Shown in pieces: positions 45,005-54,402 of a DNA stretch of 64,000 nucleotides. Made by a program: the position numbers and the translations under genes. Numbering within the stretch: the stretch's first letter is position 1; each line of letters opens with the position of its first letter. The notes under the pieces were generated by a model. The model worked only from the letters and a program-made list of their open reading frames with translations, was not told the DNA's origin and made no database searches. The DNA comes from Xanthobacter autotrophicus (GTDB lineage Bacteria > Pseudomonadota > Alphaproteobacteria > Rhizobiales > Xanthobacteraceae): contig NZ_VAUP01000028.1 in the NCBI RefSeq assembly GCF_005871085.1, positions 186,001 to 250,000 on the forward strand. The letters run 5' to 3'.

Positions 45005-46000
45005 ATGTCGACCACCCCCCCGACCGATCCGCTACATCCCCGCCCCGTGGATCGGGCGCTGGACCCGGGCTTTCGCCACGGCCAGTCCACCGAGCCCAAT
45101 TATTCCGGCGTCACCTCCTTCCTGCGCCGGCGCTATGCGCGCGACGGCGGCGGCGCAGAGGTGGTGGTGTGGGGCGTGCCGCTCGATGTGGCGGTCTCCA
45201 ACCGCCCGGGAACGCGATTCGGGCCGCGCGCCATCCGCGCCGCTTCCACCATCCTGGATGGCGATCCGTTCTATCCCTTCGGCATCGACCCGTTCGAGCT
45301 GCTCGACGTGGCGGACGGGGGGGATTGCGTGTTCGACTATGGCCTGCCCGCCGGGATTCCGGCCGCCATCGCCGCGCAGGCCCGCGCGCACTATGCCCGG
45401 GGCACCCACATGGTGACCCTCGGGGGCGACCATTTCCTCACCTATCCCATGCTGCGGGCGCTGACCGCCCATCTCGGCGAGCCGGTGGCGCTGGTGCAGT
45501 TCGATGCGCACCAGGACACCTGGGAAGACGGCGGCGAGCGGGTAGATCACGGTACCATGATCACCCGCGCCGTGAAGGACGGGCTGATCCGGGTGGATCG
45601 CTCGATCCAGGTGGGCATCCGCACGTATGCGCCCCAGACCTGCGGCATCGAGATCGTCCACGGGCTGACCGCCGCCGAAATGGGCCCCATCGCGCTGGCG
45701 GACCACATCGTCGATCGGGTGGGCGATGCGCCGGTTTATGTGACGTTCGACATCGACGCACTGGACCCGGCCTTCGCGCCGGGCACCGGCACGCCGGTGT
45801 GCGGCGGCCTTTCCACCCGGGAGGCCATCTCGTGCCTGCGACGCCTCGGCGGGCTCAACCTCAAGGGCTTCGACGTGGTGGAGGTTTCCCCGCCCTATGA
45901 CCATGCGGAGATCACCGCGCTCGCAGGGGCGACCCTGGCCTCGGTCTACCTGTGCCTCCTTGCCGAGCGCAAGGCGACCGGGCGGCCGGTCGCGCTCTGA
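45005..46000 (+). CDS. speB: Agmatinase-family ureohydrolase
   Basis: A 331-residue binuclear manganese enzyme of the arginase/agmatinase family. Metal ligands are His143 in GGDHFLTYP, Asp167, His169 and Asp171 in FDAHQDTW, and Asp249 and Asp251 in TFDIDALDP. GVPLDVAVSNRPGTRFGPRAIRAAS is the usual opening. Agmatinase (agmatine to putrescine and urea) is the most likely activity, but guanidinobutyrase or another guanidino substrate cannot be excluded. It starts at ATG 45005 after GAGGAACGTC. Confidence 0.87.
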   Translation: MSTTPPTDPLHPRPVDRALDPGFRHGQSTEPNYSGVTSFLRRRYARDGGGAEVVVWGVPLDVAVSNRPGTRFGPRAIRAASTILDGDPFYPFGIDPFELLDVADGGDCVFDYGLPAGIPAAIAAQARAHYARGTHMVTLGGDHFLTYPMLRALTAHLGEPVALVQFDAHQDTWEDGGERVDHGTMITRAVKDGLIRVDRSIQVGIRTYAPQTCGIEIVHGLTAAEMGPIALADHIVDRVGDAPVYVTFDIDALDPAFAPGTGTPVCGGLSTREAISCLRRLGGLNLKGFDVVEVSPPYDHAEITALAGATLASVYLCLLAERKATGRPVAL

Positions 46001-46092
46001 GGTGCGCCGGACGGCCCGGCAGGGGGCGAAACCTTGCGGGGCCGTAGCGGATGTGGGACAGCGGGACCGGTCGTAGCGGAAAGGAATACAGC

Positions 46093-47193
46093 GTGAAGGG
46101 AAGCGGCCCGACGGCGCTCAACTACCTCGTGCCGGGGTCGGGCCTCGCGCTCGCGCTGTTCCTGAAGGCGTGGCCGGACCTCGCGCCGGGCGCGGAAGGC
46201 CTGGTGCCGGGCATCGCCGCGGTCCTCGCCATCGCGCTGCTGTGCGGTTCGGCGATCTCGTCGGTCGCCCATGCGGACGTGGTGGCACGCCGGCTCGGCC
46301 AGCCCTACGGTGTCCTGCTGCTCACCATGTCCGTCACCATCATCGAGGTCTCGGTGATGGCCTCGATGATGCTCCACGGCGAGAACAACCCGACCCTGGC
46401 GCGGGAATCGGTGTTTTCCGTGCTGATGATCGTCAATACCGGCATCGTCGGCCTGTGCCTGCTGCTGGGCAGCCTCAGGCACCGGGAACAGACCATCCAG
46501 CAGCAGGGCGTCTCCGGCTACCTCTCGGTGATGATCGCGCTGGGAGTCATGCTGCTGGTTCTGCCTGCCGAGACCCATGAGGGCGAGACCGGCACCTTCT
46601 CCCCGCGTCAGCTCATCTTCATGAGCTTCGTCGCGATCTCGCTCTATGGCGCGTTCCTCTACATGCAGACGGTGCGCTATCGCGAGCACTTCGAGAACCA
46701 GCCGGAGGGACACAGCGAAGCGCCGCCTACGCCGAACGCGTTTGCGCTCGGACTGGTCATGCTGATCGCGAGCCTTGCGGCGGTGGTCGTCTTGTCGAAG
46801 CACGTGGCGGCGGCTTTCGAGGACTTCCTCGGCAATTTCGCGCTGGCCGATCCCGACGCCGTGACCGGCGCCCTCATCGCGCTCCTGATCCTGCTGCCGG
46901 AAGGCATCGCCGCGGTGCGGGCCGCCTCCCGCAACCACCTCCAGCATTCCTTGAACATCGCGCTGGGCTCGGCGCTGGCCACGGTGGCGCTCACCATCCC
47001 GGCCATGGCCTTCATATCGGTGCTCATCGGCCACTCGATGGTCCTCGGCCTCGACACCGAGGACCGCACCATGCTGCTGGTCACCTTCGTGCTGTCCATC
47101 CTGTCGTTCGGCACCGGGCGGACCAACGCGCTGAACGGCGTTGTGCATCTCATCGTCTTCTGCGTCTATGTGATGCTGCTGTTCATGCCATAA
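46093..47193 (+). CDS. Calcium/proton antiporter-like membrane protein
   Basis: A 366-residue inner-membrane protein with about eleven hydrophobic segments of the CaCA superfamily, ChaA/Cax type. The alpha-repeat acid motifs are SVTIIEVSVMASMM in the first half and LLILLPEGIAAVRAA in the second. An acidic-His loop (AETHEGETGTF) lies between segments. It probably exports Ca2+ or Na+/K+ in exchange for protons. GTG at 46093 is chosen because AAGGA lies eight bases upstream; ATG at 46051 adds only a charged extension. It follows the ureohydrolase by 92 bases. Confidence 0.87.
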   Translation: MKGSGPTALNYLVPGSGLALALFLKAWPDLAPGAEGLVPGIAAVLAIALLCGSAISSVAHADVVARRLGQPYGVLLLTMSVTIIEVSVMASMMLHGENNPTLARESVFSVLMIVNTGIVGLCLLLGSLRHREQTIQQQGVSGYLSVMIALGVMLLVLPAETHEGETGTFSPRQLIFMSFVAISLYGAFLYMQTVRYREHFENQPEGHSEAPPTPNAFALGLVMLIASLAAVVVLSKHVAAAFEDFLGNFALADPDAVTGALIALLILLPEGIAAVRAASRNHLQHSLNIALGSALATVALTIPAMAFISVLIGHSMVLGLDTEDRTMLLVTFVLSILSFGTGRTNALNGVVHLIVFCVYVMLLFMP

Positions 47194-47268
47194 GACAGGG
47201 CGGCGACAGGTGGACAGGCGGCGGGCCAGATGGCATGTTCCGCCCGAATTCCGAACGAGGCGCGGGCC

Positions 47269-47679
47269 GTGAAGAACTTCCTGCTTTATATCTTCACCTG
47301 GTGGAACAAGCAGACCGTCGGCACCATGTGGTGGACGAAGCGGTTCGGCGAGTTCGTGGGCGAGGACGAGTTCGGCAACCGCTATTTCCGCACCAAGGGC
47401 GGCAAGATCGACCCGACCCTGGGCTTCGAGCGCCGCTGGGTCATCTATCCCGGCTATGCGGAAGCCTCCACCATCCCGCCCGGCTGGTGGGGCTGGATGC
47501 ACCATCGCGTCGATACCCCGCCGGTGGATGAGGCCTATACGCCCCACTCCTGGCAGAAGCCGCACCGCCGTAACATGACCGGGTCGCCCGGCGCCTACCG
47601 GCCCAAGGGTTCGGTGCTGGCCGGCGGCCTTCGCCCCCGCGTCACCGGCGACTACAAGGCCTGGACCCCGGGCGAGTGA
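47269..47679 (+). CDS. NADH:ubiquinone oxidoreductase accessory subunit, NDUFA12 family
   Basis: A 136-residue protein homologous to mitochondrial complex I subunit NDUFA12 (B17.2), found in alphaproteobacteria. It contains GTMWWTKRFGEFVGEDEFGNRYFR, RRWVIYPGYAEASTIPPGWWGWMHH and SWQKPHRRNMTGSPGAYRPKGS. It stabilises complex I at the membrane arm junction. GTG at 47269 starts VKNFLLYIFTWW with GAGG upstream. DUF2155 and aat follow, the order usual in Hyphomicrobiales. Confidence 0.94.
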   Translation: MKNFLLYIFTWWNKQTVGTMWWTKRFGEFVGEDEFGNRYFRTKGGKIDPTLGFERRWVIYPGYAEASTIPPGWWGWMHHRVDTPPVDEAYTPHSWQKPHRRNMTGSPGAYRPKGSVLAGGLRPRVTGDYKAWTPGE

Positions 47680-47820
47680 GGGCCGCCATCGCGGGGCAGA
47701 TGTCCTCGCGTGGTCGTCTTCTTTGCCCGACCGCCTTGCCGTCGCCTGAATCCGGCGCTTCAGAAGGGCAGCACGGCCGATGCCTGCTGCCTTCAGATTT
47801 TGTTACGGGTTGATGTCCTG

Positions 47821-48489
47821 ATGCGCCTTTACCGGACCGTGCCGCTCCTCGCCGCGGCGATTCTCGTCGGCACGGCATCCGGGGCGCTGGCGCAGGTGCA
47901 ATATCAGCGCCCGGGTCAGATCGAATCCACGCCTCTTGCGCCTCCCGGCACCATTCCCGCCCCCCGTCAGCCCGCGCCGTCCGCCGCCCCGGCCCCCCGG
48001 CCGGTGACGCCCGGCACGGTCCAGCGTGGCCCGGCGCCGGCCTTGCCACCTGGCGTCCAGCCGGTGCCCGGCCCGGTTCCCGGCACCGCCGTCGTGCCGG
48101 CCGCTCCGGGCTCGGACGAGAATGGCGACGTGATGGTGGTGCAGCCGCCGACGCAGAAGATCGCCAACGCCTTTGCGGTCTATGCCGGCCTCGACAAGAT
48201 CACCGGCCGCATCACCTCGTTCGACGTGGCCATCGGCGAGACTGCGCAGTTCGGCGCGCTGCAGGTGACGCCGCGCGCCTGCTACACCCGGCCGGCCACC
48301 GAGACGCAGAACACGACCTCCTTCACCGAGGTGAACGAGGTGACGCTGGCCGGACAAGCCAAGCGCATCTTCACTGGATGGATGTTCGCCTCCAGCCCCG
48401 GCCTCCACGCGGTGGAGCACCCCATCTACGACGTGTGGCTGATCGGCTGCAAAGCCTCCGCCCCGGTCACGGCGCGCGGCCAGCAGTAG
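47821..48489 (+). CDS. DUF2155 exported protein
   Basis: A 222-residue protein with a signal peptide ([21 protein letters not shown]) and a Pro/Ala-rich stretch at about 28-100. The DUF2155 domain contains [47 protein letters not shown], then [27 protein letters not shown]. The two Cys may form a disulfide. Function is unknown. The gene usually sits beside NDUFA12 and aat, as here. Its last 64 bases overlap the end of aat, which runs the other way. Confidence 0.92.
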   Translation: MRLYRTVPLLAAAILVGTASGALAQVQYQRPGQIESTPLAPPGTIPAPRQPAPSAAPAPRPVTPGTVQRGPAPALPPGVQPVPGPVPGTAVVPAAPGSDENGDVMVVQPPTQKIANAFAVYAGLDKITGRITSFDVAIGETAQFGALQVTPRACYTRPATETQNTTSFTEVNEVTLAGQAKRIFTGWMFASSPGLHAVEHPIYDVWLIGCKASAPVTARGQQ

Positions 48490-49097
48490 AAGTCCGCCTC
48501 GCCCTGGAGGGCGTGATCGAGCAGGCGGTGATAATGCCGCCGCGACACCTCGATAGCGCCGAAGGTCTTCAGGTGGCTGGTGACGAACTGGGTATCCAGC
48601 AGCCGGAAGCCGCCGGCGATCAGCCGACCCACCAGATGGACGAGGGCGACCTTCGAGGCGTCGGTCTCGCGGTGGAACATGCTCTCGCCGAAGAAGGCGC
48701 CGCCGAGCCGCACCCCGTAGAGCCCGCCCACCAGCTTGCCGTCGCGCCAGGCTTCCACCGTGTGGCAGCGCCCGCGCAGGAACAATTCGCCGTAGAGCTT
48801 GCGGATCCGCTCGTTGATCCAGGTCTTCTCTCGGCCCTCCTGCGGCTCCGAGCAGCCGTCAATGACGCCATCGAAGTCGTGGTCGACGCGCACTTCGAAC
48901 TTGTTGGATCGCACCGTGCGGGCGAGGCGGGAGGACATCTGGAAGCCATCCAGCGGGATGATGCCGCGCCGCTCCGGCTCGATCCAGTAGAGGCCGGGAT
49001 CCTCGGCGCTTTCCGCCATGGGAAAGATGCCGCAGGCATAGGCCTTCAGCAGCACATCGGGGGTGATCTCGACGATCTGGTCGTTCAGCCGGCTCAT
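48426..49097 (-). CDS. aat: Leucyl/phenylalanyl-tRNA-protein transferase
   Basis: A 223-residue enzyme of the N-degron pathway. It adds Leu or Phe from tRNA to proteins with N-terminal Lys or Arg and so marks them for ClpSAP. Motifs are [64 protein letters not shown] and [19 protein letters not shown], all in order. Length is normal for alphaproteobacteria. The gene converges on DUF2155 with a 64-base overlap. Confidence 0.96.
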   Translation of the reverse strand: MSRLNDQIVEITPDVLLKAYACGIFPMAESAEDPGLYWIEPERRGIIPLDGFQMSSRLARTVRSNKFEVRVDHDFDGVIDGCSEPQEGREKTWINERIRKLYGELFLRGRCHTVEAWRDGKLVGGLYGVRLGGAFFGESMFHRETDASKVALVHLVGRLIAGGFRLLDTQFVTSHLKTFGAIEVSRRHYHRLLDHALQGEADFYCWPRAVTGAEALQPISHTS

Positions 49098-49143
49098 GGG
49101 ACATAATGATAGCAGGAATTGGCGCGACCGTGTGGCAGCCGTC

Positions 49144-50325
49144 TCACCCCCGCTTCAGGAAGTCGCCGATCCGCGCCATCGCCTCCGCCATGTCGGACGC
49201 CGAACCCGCATAGGAGATGCGCAGGAACTGGTGGCCGTGGAAGGGGTCGAAATCCACCCCCGGCGTGGTCGCCACATGGGCCGCGTCGAGCATGCGGCGG
49301 GCGAAAGCGGCGCTGTCGTTGGTGAAGTCGGATACGTCCGCATAGAGATAGAAGGCGCCGTCCGCTGGCAGGAAGCGCTTGAGCCCGGCCTCCGGCAGTC
49401 CTTGCGTGAGGATGCGGCGGTTTTCCACATAGGTCGCCTTGACGAGGTCCATCTCGGCCCGGCCCTCGAAGGCAGCGTCGGCGGCGATCTGGGACAGGGT
49501 CGGCACGGAGATGGAGAGGTTCTGCTGAAGCCGCTCCATGGTGCGCGAGACGCCGGGCGGCACCACCATCCAGCCCACGCGCCATCCGGTCATGCAGAAA
49601 TATTTGGAGAAGGAATTGATGACGGTGACGTCCTCGCCGATCTCCACCGCGCTCACCGCCGGGAAGGCGTAGTCGAGCCCGTGATAGATCTCGTCGGAGA
49701 TGAAGGCGAGGTTCAGGTCGCGGGCGCAGGCATGGAGCGCGGTGAGGGCGGCGCGGTCCATCATGGTGCCGGTGGGGTTGGCGGGGCTTGCCACCAGCAC
49801 ACCCTTGAGCGGCGCCTTGCGATGGGCCTCCAGCAGCCGCTCGGGGGTCAAAGCGTGGCGGTCTTCCGCGCGGGTCTCGATCAGCACCGGCTCGCAGCCC
49901 AGCGCGTGGAGCACATGCCGGTAGGGCGGATAGCCCGGCGCGGCGATGGCCACCCGGTCGCCGGGCTCGAACAGCGCCAAGAAGGCGAGCACGAAGCCGC
50001 CGGACGACCCATGGGTCACCACGATGCGCTCGGGATCCACCGCCACGCCATGGATTTCTCCGTAATGCCGGGCGATGCGGGCGCGCAGGGCCGGGATGCC
50101 GAGGGCGGCGGTATAGCCCACCTGCCCGGCCTCCAGCGCCGCCGCTGCCGCGCGCCGCGCCACGGTGGGGGCGGGAGCGGCCGGCTGGCCCACCTCCAGA
50201 TGGATGACGTGGCCGCCGCCGGCTTCGATGCGGGCGGCGTGCTGCATCACGTCCATGACGATGAACGGCTCCACCGCGCTACGGCTGGAGAGGACGATGG
50301 AACGGGGATGGGGCGCCGTGGACAT
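49144..50325 (-). CDS. PLP-dependent class I/II aminotransferase
   Basis: A 393-residue aspartate-aminotransferase-fold enzyme. PLP is bound by Lys241 in [13 protein letters not shown], with Asn183 in PANPTG, Asp211 and Tyr214 in SDEIYHGL, and Arg249 nearby. Substrate specificity cannot be told; family members act on aspartate, aromatic amino acids or others. The first 20 residues are basic and variable. It is upstream of aat on the same strand with a 46-base gap. The start at 50325 is preferred over extensions that reach 50475. Confidence 0.88.
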   Translation of the reverse strand: MSTAPHPRSIVLSSRSAVEPFIVMDVMQHAARIEAGGGHVIHLEVGQPAAPAPTVARRAAAAALEAGQVGYTAALGIPALRARIARHYGEIHGVAVDPERIVVTHGSSGGFVLAFLALFEPGDRVAIAAPGYPPYRHVLHALGCEPVLIETRAEDRHALTPERLLEAHRKAPLKGVLVASPANPTGTMMDRAALTALHACARDLNLAFISDEIYHGLDYAFPAVSAVEIGEDVTVINSFSKYFCMTGWRVGWMVVPPGVSRTMERLQQNLSISVPTLSQIAADAAFEGRAEMDLVKATYVENRRILTQGLPEAGLKRFLPADGAFYLYADVSDFTNDSAAFARRMLDAAHVATTPGVDFDPFHGHQFLRISYAGSASDMAEAMARIGDFLKRG

Positions 50326-50674
50326 ACTGCGATTTCCAGCTTGTTTTCGTGCATTGGCGGGCCTCGACGCAGCGGAAGTTCCGCGCTGCCGTGCTGCCGC
50401 CTTAATCTGACTGTCCCTGAGACGGGTTCGCCTCAACGTGAAGACCGGCGCATTGACCATGGGTCCGGCGGGCACCAGTGTCCGGCTGTCTCGTAACCTG
50501 CGCCATCGCGGGCGCCAAGGGGGTGCCTAGAGGGCGCCTAGGGGGCGAGGGGCGGGCGAGGATGGGGGCGAACTGGCAACGTCGATGTCGCCGCACCCCG
50601 AATGCACGCGTCGCCGCCGGCATGGGGTGGAGCGGACCAGAGGGATCGAGGAAACGGATCGAAGCCGAGCGATT
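50326..50674. other. Spacer between aminotransferase and protease genes
   Basis: 349 bases with no credible gene. It holds the divergent promoters of the aminotransferase (-) and the M48 protease (+). Short direct repeats of GGGCGCC/GGGCGAGG occur near 50510-50560. No operator or terminator is recognised. Confidence 0.5.
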
Positions 50675-52114
50675 ATGCCCATGCCTTCTTCATCCCTGTC
50701 TTTGCTGACGGCCCTTCGCGCATCGGGCCGGGCTCTTGCCCGTGGCCTGTGCCTTGCGGCCGCCGTGGCGTTGCCGATCGAGATGGCGGTGGCGCAGGAG
50801 CAGGCCCGCAAGGGGCCAGCCACCATCCGCGACACGGAGATCGAGGCGCTGCTGAGGGATTACACCCGCCCCATCCTCAAGACGGCGGGCCTCGGCCAGC
50901 AGAATGTCGAGGTGGTGCTCATTTCCGAGCGGTCGTTCAATGCCTTCGTGGCCGACGGCAAGCGTATCTTCGTCAATACCGGCGCGTTGGTGGATTCGAC
51001 CACGCCGAACCAGATCATCGGCGTCCTCGCCCACGAGACCGGCCATATCGCCGGCGGTCACCTCGCCCGCATGCGCGAACAGCTGGCCGGCGCCCAGACC
51101 ATGGCCATCGTTGCCATGCTGCTGGCGGCGGGCGGCATGGCGGCCGGCGCGGCGGGCGGCATGAACGGGCGCGACCTCGGCAATGTGGGCGGCGCGGCCA
51201 TGTCGGCGCCCCAGGAACTGATCCGGCGCTCGCTCCTCAACTACCAGCGGGGCGAGGAGGCGGCGGCCGACCGTTCGGCGGTAAAGTATCTGGATGCCAC
51301 CCGCCAGTCGGCGAAGGGCATGCTGGAGACCTTCCAGCGCTTCCAGAACGACCAGCTCTTCATCAGCCAGCGGGTGGATCCCTATTCCCTGAGCCATCCC
51401 ATGGCGCGCGAGCGCATCGCCGCGCTGGAGCAACTGGCCAAGGCCAGCCCCTATTACGAGACCAAGGATCCGCCCGCGCTTCAGGCCCGCCACGACATGA
51501 TGCGGGCCAAGCTGATCGGCTTCATGGAGCGGCCGGAGACGGTGGCGCGTCGCTATCCAGCCTCCGACACCTCCATGGCGGCCCAATATGCGCGGGCGAT
51601 CTCGGCCTACCGCTTCGGCAATGTGAATGGCGCCAATGCCCAGATCGACGCGCTCATCGCTCGCGATCCGTCCAACCCTTATTTCTACGAGCTGAAGGGC
51701 CAGGCTCTGCTGGAGGCCGGACGGGCCGCCGAATCGGTTGCCCCGCTGCGCAAGGCGGTGGCCATGACCAACGGCGCTCCGCTCATCCGCTCCATGCTCG
51801 GGCAGGCGCTGGTGGAGGCGGGTAATCCCTCCTACACCCAGGAGGCGATTCGCGAGCTGGTGCAGGCCACCCAGCGCGATCCCAATTCCGCCTCGGCCTG
51901 GCGATCCCTCTCCCTGGCCTACGGCCGCTCCGGCGATCTCGCCAACGCAGACCTCGCCGCGGCCCAGAGCAGTTTCGCCCAGGGCGATTTCAAGACCGGT
52001 CGCGAGCTTGCCGCCCGCGCCCGCCAACGTTTTCCGCAGGGATCGCCCGGCTGGTTGCAGGCCGACGACCTGGTGAACTTCAAACCGCCCAAAAGCGCCG
52101 CCAACCAGCAGTGA
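50675..52114 (+). CDS. M48 metalloprotease with TPR region, BepA-like
   Basis: A 479-residue periplasmic protease and chaperone related to E. coli BepA, which helps assemble outer-membrane proteins. A signal peptide is at about residues 15-40. The M48 zinc motif is HETGH (residues 120-124), with a third ligand Glu in RGEEAAADRSAV. A short membrane-lining helix-rich segment (MLLAAGGMAAGAAGG) lies between. The C-terminal 180 residues hold TPR-like repeats (YFYELKGQALLEAGRAAES, ASAWRSLSLAYGRSGDL). The DsbA-like gene follows after 26 bases, probably in the same operon. Confidence 0.9.
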   Translation: MPMPSSSLSLLTALRASGRALARGLCLAAAVALPIEMAVAQEQARKGPATIRDTEIEALLRDYTRPILKTAGLGQQNVEVVLISERSFNAFVADGKRIFVNTGALVDSTTPNQIIGVLAHETGHIAGGHLARMREQLAGAQTMAIVAMLLAAGGMAAGAAGGMNGRDLGNVGGAAMSAPQELIRRSLLNYQRGEEAAADRSAVKYLDATRQSAKGMLETFQRFQNDQLFISQRVDPYSLSHPMARERIAALEQLAKASPYYETKDPPALQARHDMMRAKLIGFMERPETVARRYPASDTSMAAQYARAISAYRFGNVNGANAQIDALIARDPSNPYFYELKGQALLEAGRAAESVAPLRKAVAMTNGAPLIRSMLGQALVEAGNPSYTQEAIRELVQATQRDPNSASAWRSLSLAYGRSGDLANADLAAAQSSFAQGDFKTGRELAARARQRFPQGSPGWLQADDLVNFKPPKSAANQQ

Positions 52115-52140
52115 TACCTTTTCACCCCATGGAGATCTGA

Positions 52141-52941
52141 ATGCCCCCCCATCTGGGCTCGCCCACCACCAGCCTCCGGCGCCTCGCCCCCCGGCTTTTC
52201 ACGCTGGCGCTGGCCGCCGTCTCGGCTGTCGTCCTGGTCGCGCGCCCGGCGGCTGCGTTCACCGACACCGAGAAGAAGGAACTTGGCGGCATCATCCGCG
52301 AGTATCTGATCCAGAATCCGGAAGTGCTGCAGGAAGCCATCTCGGTCCTCGAGTCCCGCCAGATGGTTCAGGAGGCCAGCCAGCGCAGCAAGGCCGTGGG
52401 CGAGGTCCGTCAGCTTCTCGTGAACAGCCCGCGCGGCATCGTGGCAGGCAATCCCAAGGGTGACGTCACCCTGGTGGAATTCTTCGACTATAATTGCGGC
52501 TATTGCAAAAAGGCGCTCTCGGACCTCCAGGACCTCATCAAGCAGGATCCCAACCTGCGCGTGGTGCTGAAGGAGTTCCCGGTGCTCGGCCAGGGCTCCG
52601 TGGAGGCCGCCCAGGTGGCGGTGGCGGTGCGGATGGTGGCGCCGGAGAAGTACATGGCCTTCCACCAGGCCCTGCTGAACGGCCGCGGCCAGGCCGACCG
52701 GGCCAAGGCGCTGGCGGCGGCGAAGGAGGTGGGCATCGACCCCGCTTTGATCCAGAAGCAGGCCACCTCGCCCGAGCTGAACGCGACCCTCGACGAGAGC
52801 ATGAAGATGGCCGAGGCGTTGGCGCTGAACGGCACGCCGTCCTACGTGATCGGCGATCAGGTGGTGATCGGCGCGGTGGGCTTTGACAAGCTGAAGGCCG
52901 CCATCGCCGAGGCGCGCAAGCACCCGCCGGTCGCCAAGTAG
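52141..52941 (+). CDS. DsbA-family thioredoxin-fold protein
   Basis: A 266-residue periplasmic thiol oxidoreductase like Com1/BdbD. A signal peptide or anchor lies at about 18-39 (FTLALAAVSAVVLVARPAAA|F). A helical N-terminal extension (FTDTEKKELGGIIREYLIQNPEVLQEAISVL) of about 60 residues is usual for this subgroup. The active site is Cys119-Gly-Tyr-Cys122 in FFDYNCGYCKKAL, and the cis-Pro loop is NGTPSYVIG. It should form or isomerise disulfides in exported proteins, in line with the protease gene upstream. Confidence 0.93.
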   Translation: MPPHLGSPTTSLRRLAPRLFTLALAAVSAVVLVARPAAAFTDTEKKELGGIIREYLIQNPEVLQEAISVLESRQMVQEASQRSKAVGEVRQLLVNSPRGIVAGNPKGDVTLVEFFDYNCGYCKKALSDLQDLIKQDPNLRVVLKEFPVLGQGSVEAAQVAVAVRMVAPEKYMAFHQALLNGRGQADRAKALAAAKEVGIDPALIQKQATSPELNATLDESMKMAEALALNGTPSYVIGDQVVIGAVGFDKLKAAIAEARKHPPVAK

Positions 52942-53127
52942 GGTTTAGACCCGAGACGCAGGGGTAGACACGCTGGGGCCGTCGGCTCCAGCATTCCCTT
53001 AGGTTATGAGAGGGCACGCATTCACAAGAGCGTGTGCCCGCCGCGCGGCCTGCTCTTTCCTTGCGGGCCGCGCGCCCCTATAAGGCAGCGACCCGGCCGT
53101 ATGGAGCCGGCGACAGATCAGTCACGG

Positions 53128-53568
53128 ATGTCCGATACTGTCCACGTCCTGAACGGACCTAACCTGAACCTCCTCGGCACCCGCGAGCCCGGCATCTACG
53201 GCGCGGCGACGCTTGCCGACGTGGAGGCGCTTTGCCGTGCCGAAGGCGCAGCGCTCGGCTTGGAAATCCACTTCCGCCAGACCAATTCGGAAGGCGCGCT
53301 GGTGGATTTCATCCAGGAGGCGCGCGGGGCGCGCGGCATCGTGCTGAACGCGGCGGCCTATACCCACACCTCCGTGGCGTTGCGGGACGCCGTGGCGGCC
53401 GTGGGGGTGCCCACCATAGAGGTGCACCTTTCCAACGTGTTCGCGCGGGAGGAATTCCGGCACCACTCCTATCTGTCGCCCGTGGTGCGCGGCGTGATCT
53501 GCGGTTTCGGGCCGCAAAGCTATGTGCTGGGGCTTCGCGCCCTCGCCAGTCTGCCGCGCGCGCCGTGA
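53128..53568 (+). CDS. aroQ: 3-dehydroquinate dehydratase, type II
   Basis: A 146-residue dodecameric enzyme of the shikimate pathway. Motifs are [21 protein letters not shown] with the catalytic Tyr, [32 protein letters not shown], and [18 protein letters not shown] with the catalytic His. Length is normal. The ATG at 53128 gives the usual N terminus; an ATG 27 bases upstream is possible. It lies directly upstream of accBC, which is the typical order in Hyphomicrobiales. Confidence 0.96.
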   Translation: MSDTVHVLNGPNLNLLGTREPGIYGAATLADVEALCRAEGAALGLEIHFRQTNSEGALVDFIQEARGARGIVLNAAAYTHTSVALRDAVAAVGVPTIEVHLSNVFAREEFRHHSYLSPVVRGVICGFGPQSYVLGLRALASLPRAP

Positions 53569-53684
53569 CGCATCATTCACACGCGCCCACGTAAAACGGG
53601 CCTTCGTACCATGCGCCCAAGTCACTCCCATACTCGTGCGGCCCGATCCGGACTGCAGATCCGGCCGGCAAGAGCAGGAACAAG

Positions 53685-54155
53685 ATGAAGCCTAATCACC
53701 CCCCCATCGACACCGCCATCGTCAAGGAGATCGCCGATCTCCTCTCGGGCAGCGACCTGACCGAGATCGAGGTGGAGCACGAGGGCCTGCGCATCCGCGT
53801 GGTGCGCGCCCCCGCGCCCGTCACCTACGCCCAGGCCCCCGCCGCGCCGTTCGCGGCTGCCCCCGTCGCAGTGGCTGCCCCCGTCGCCGCCGATGCCGGC
53901 CCGGCCGATTTCTCCAAGCACCCGGGCGTGGTTCCCTCGCCCATGGTGGGCACCGCCTATCTGTCCCCGGAGCCCGGCGCCGCCGCTTTCATCGAGGTGG
54001 GCGCCAGCGTGAAGGAAGGCCAGACGGTGCTGATCGTCGAGGCCATGAAGACCATGAACGCCATTCCGGCCCCGCGCTCGGGCACGGTGACGCGCATTCT
54101 GGTGGGCAATGCCCAGCCGGTGGAATATGGCGAGCCGCTGCTCATCATCGAATGA
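53685..54155 (+). CDS. accB: Acetyl-CoA carboxylase biotin carrier protein
   Basis: A 156-residue biotin carrier subunit of acetyl-CoA carboxylase, in fatty-acid synthesis. The N-terminal part is helical, an Ala/Pro-rich linker spans about 43-75, and the biotinyl domain spans 78-156 with biotin on Lys122 in VEAMKTMN. It lies between aroQ and accC. The spacer to accC is 247 bases and holds three copies of a 60-base repeat. Confidence 0.96.
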   Translation: MKPNHPPIDTAIVKEIADLLSGSDLTEIEVEHEGLRIRVVRAPAPVTYAQAPAAPFAAAPVAVAAPVAADAGPADFSKHPGVVPSPMVGTAYLSPEPGAAAFIEVGASVKEGQTVLIVEAMKTMNAIPAPRSGTVTRILVGNAQPVEYGEPLLIIE

Positions 54156-54166
54156 GCTGGTGCGCC

Positions 54167-54340
54167 AAAGCGTTTTCACGCGAAGTGGAACCCGGTTCGC
54201 GTCAAGAAAACGCGCCAACGACAAACGTGCTTTCGAGCGAAGCGGATACCGGTTCGCTTCCCGAAAACATGTCAGCGCAGACCGAAGCGTTTTTGAGCGG
54301 GGCGGGTTCCGGTTCGCATGACGAAAACGCGTTAACGCAG
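54167..54340. repeat. Triple 60-bp imperfect tandem repeat
   Basis: Three copies start at about 54167, 54221 and 54281. Each has AAGCGTTTT or CGTGCTTT, then GAGCGAAGCGGATACCGG or a variant, GGTTCGC and GAAAACGCG or a variant. The core of each copy, such as CGAAGCGG-ATA-CCGGTTCGCTT, forms an imperfect hairpin. The same type of intergenic element is common in Hyphomicrobiales genomes. They lie between accB and accC within one likely transcript. Confidence 0.85.
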
Positions 54341-54402
54341 AAACTTGGAGCAGGGCCGCGGTTCATCGAAACGCGCAACTGCTTTAGAGGCGGGCACTGC
54401 TG

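Noticed and set aside
52972-52992. GCTGGGGCC-GTC-GGCTCCAGC hairpin after the DsbA-like gene
   Set aside because: A 9-bp stem is present but no T run follows, so I did not call it a terminator.
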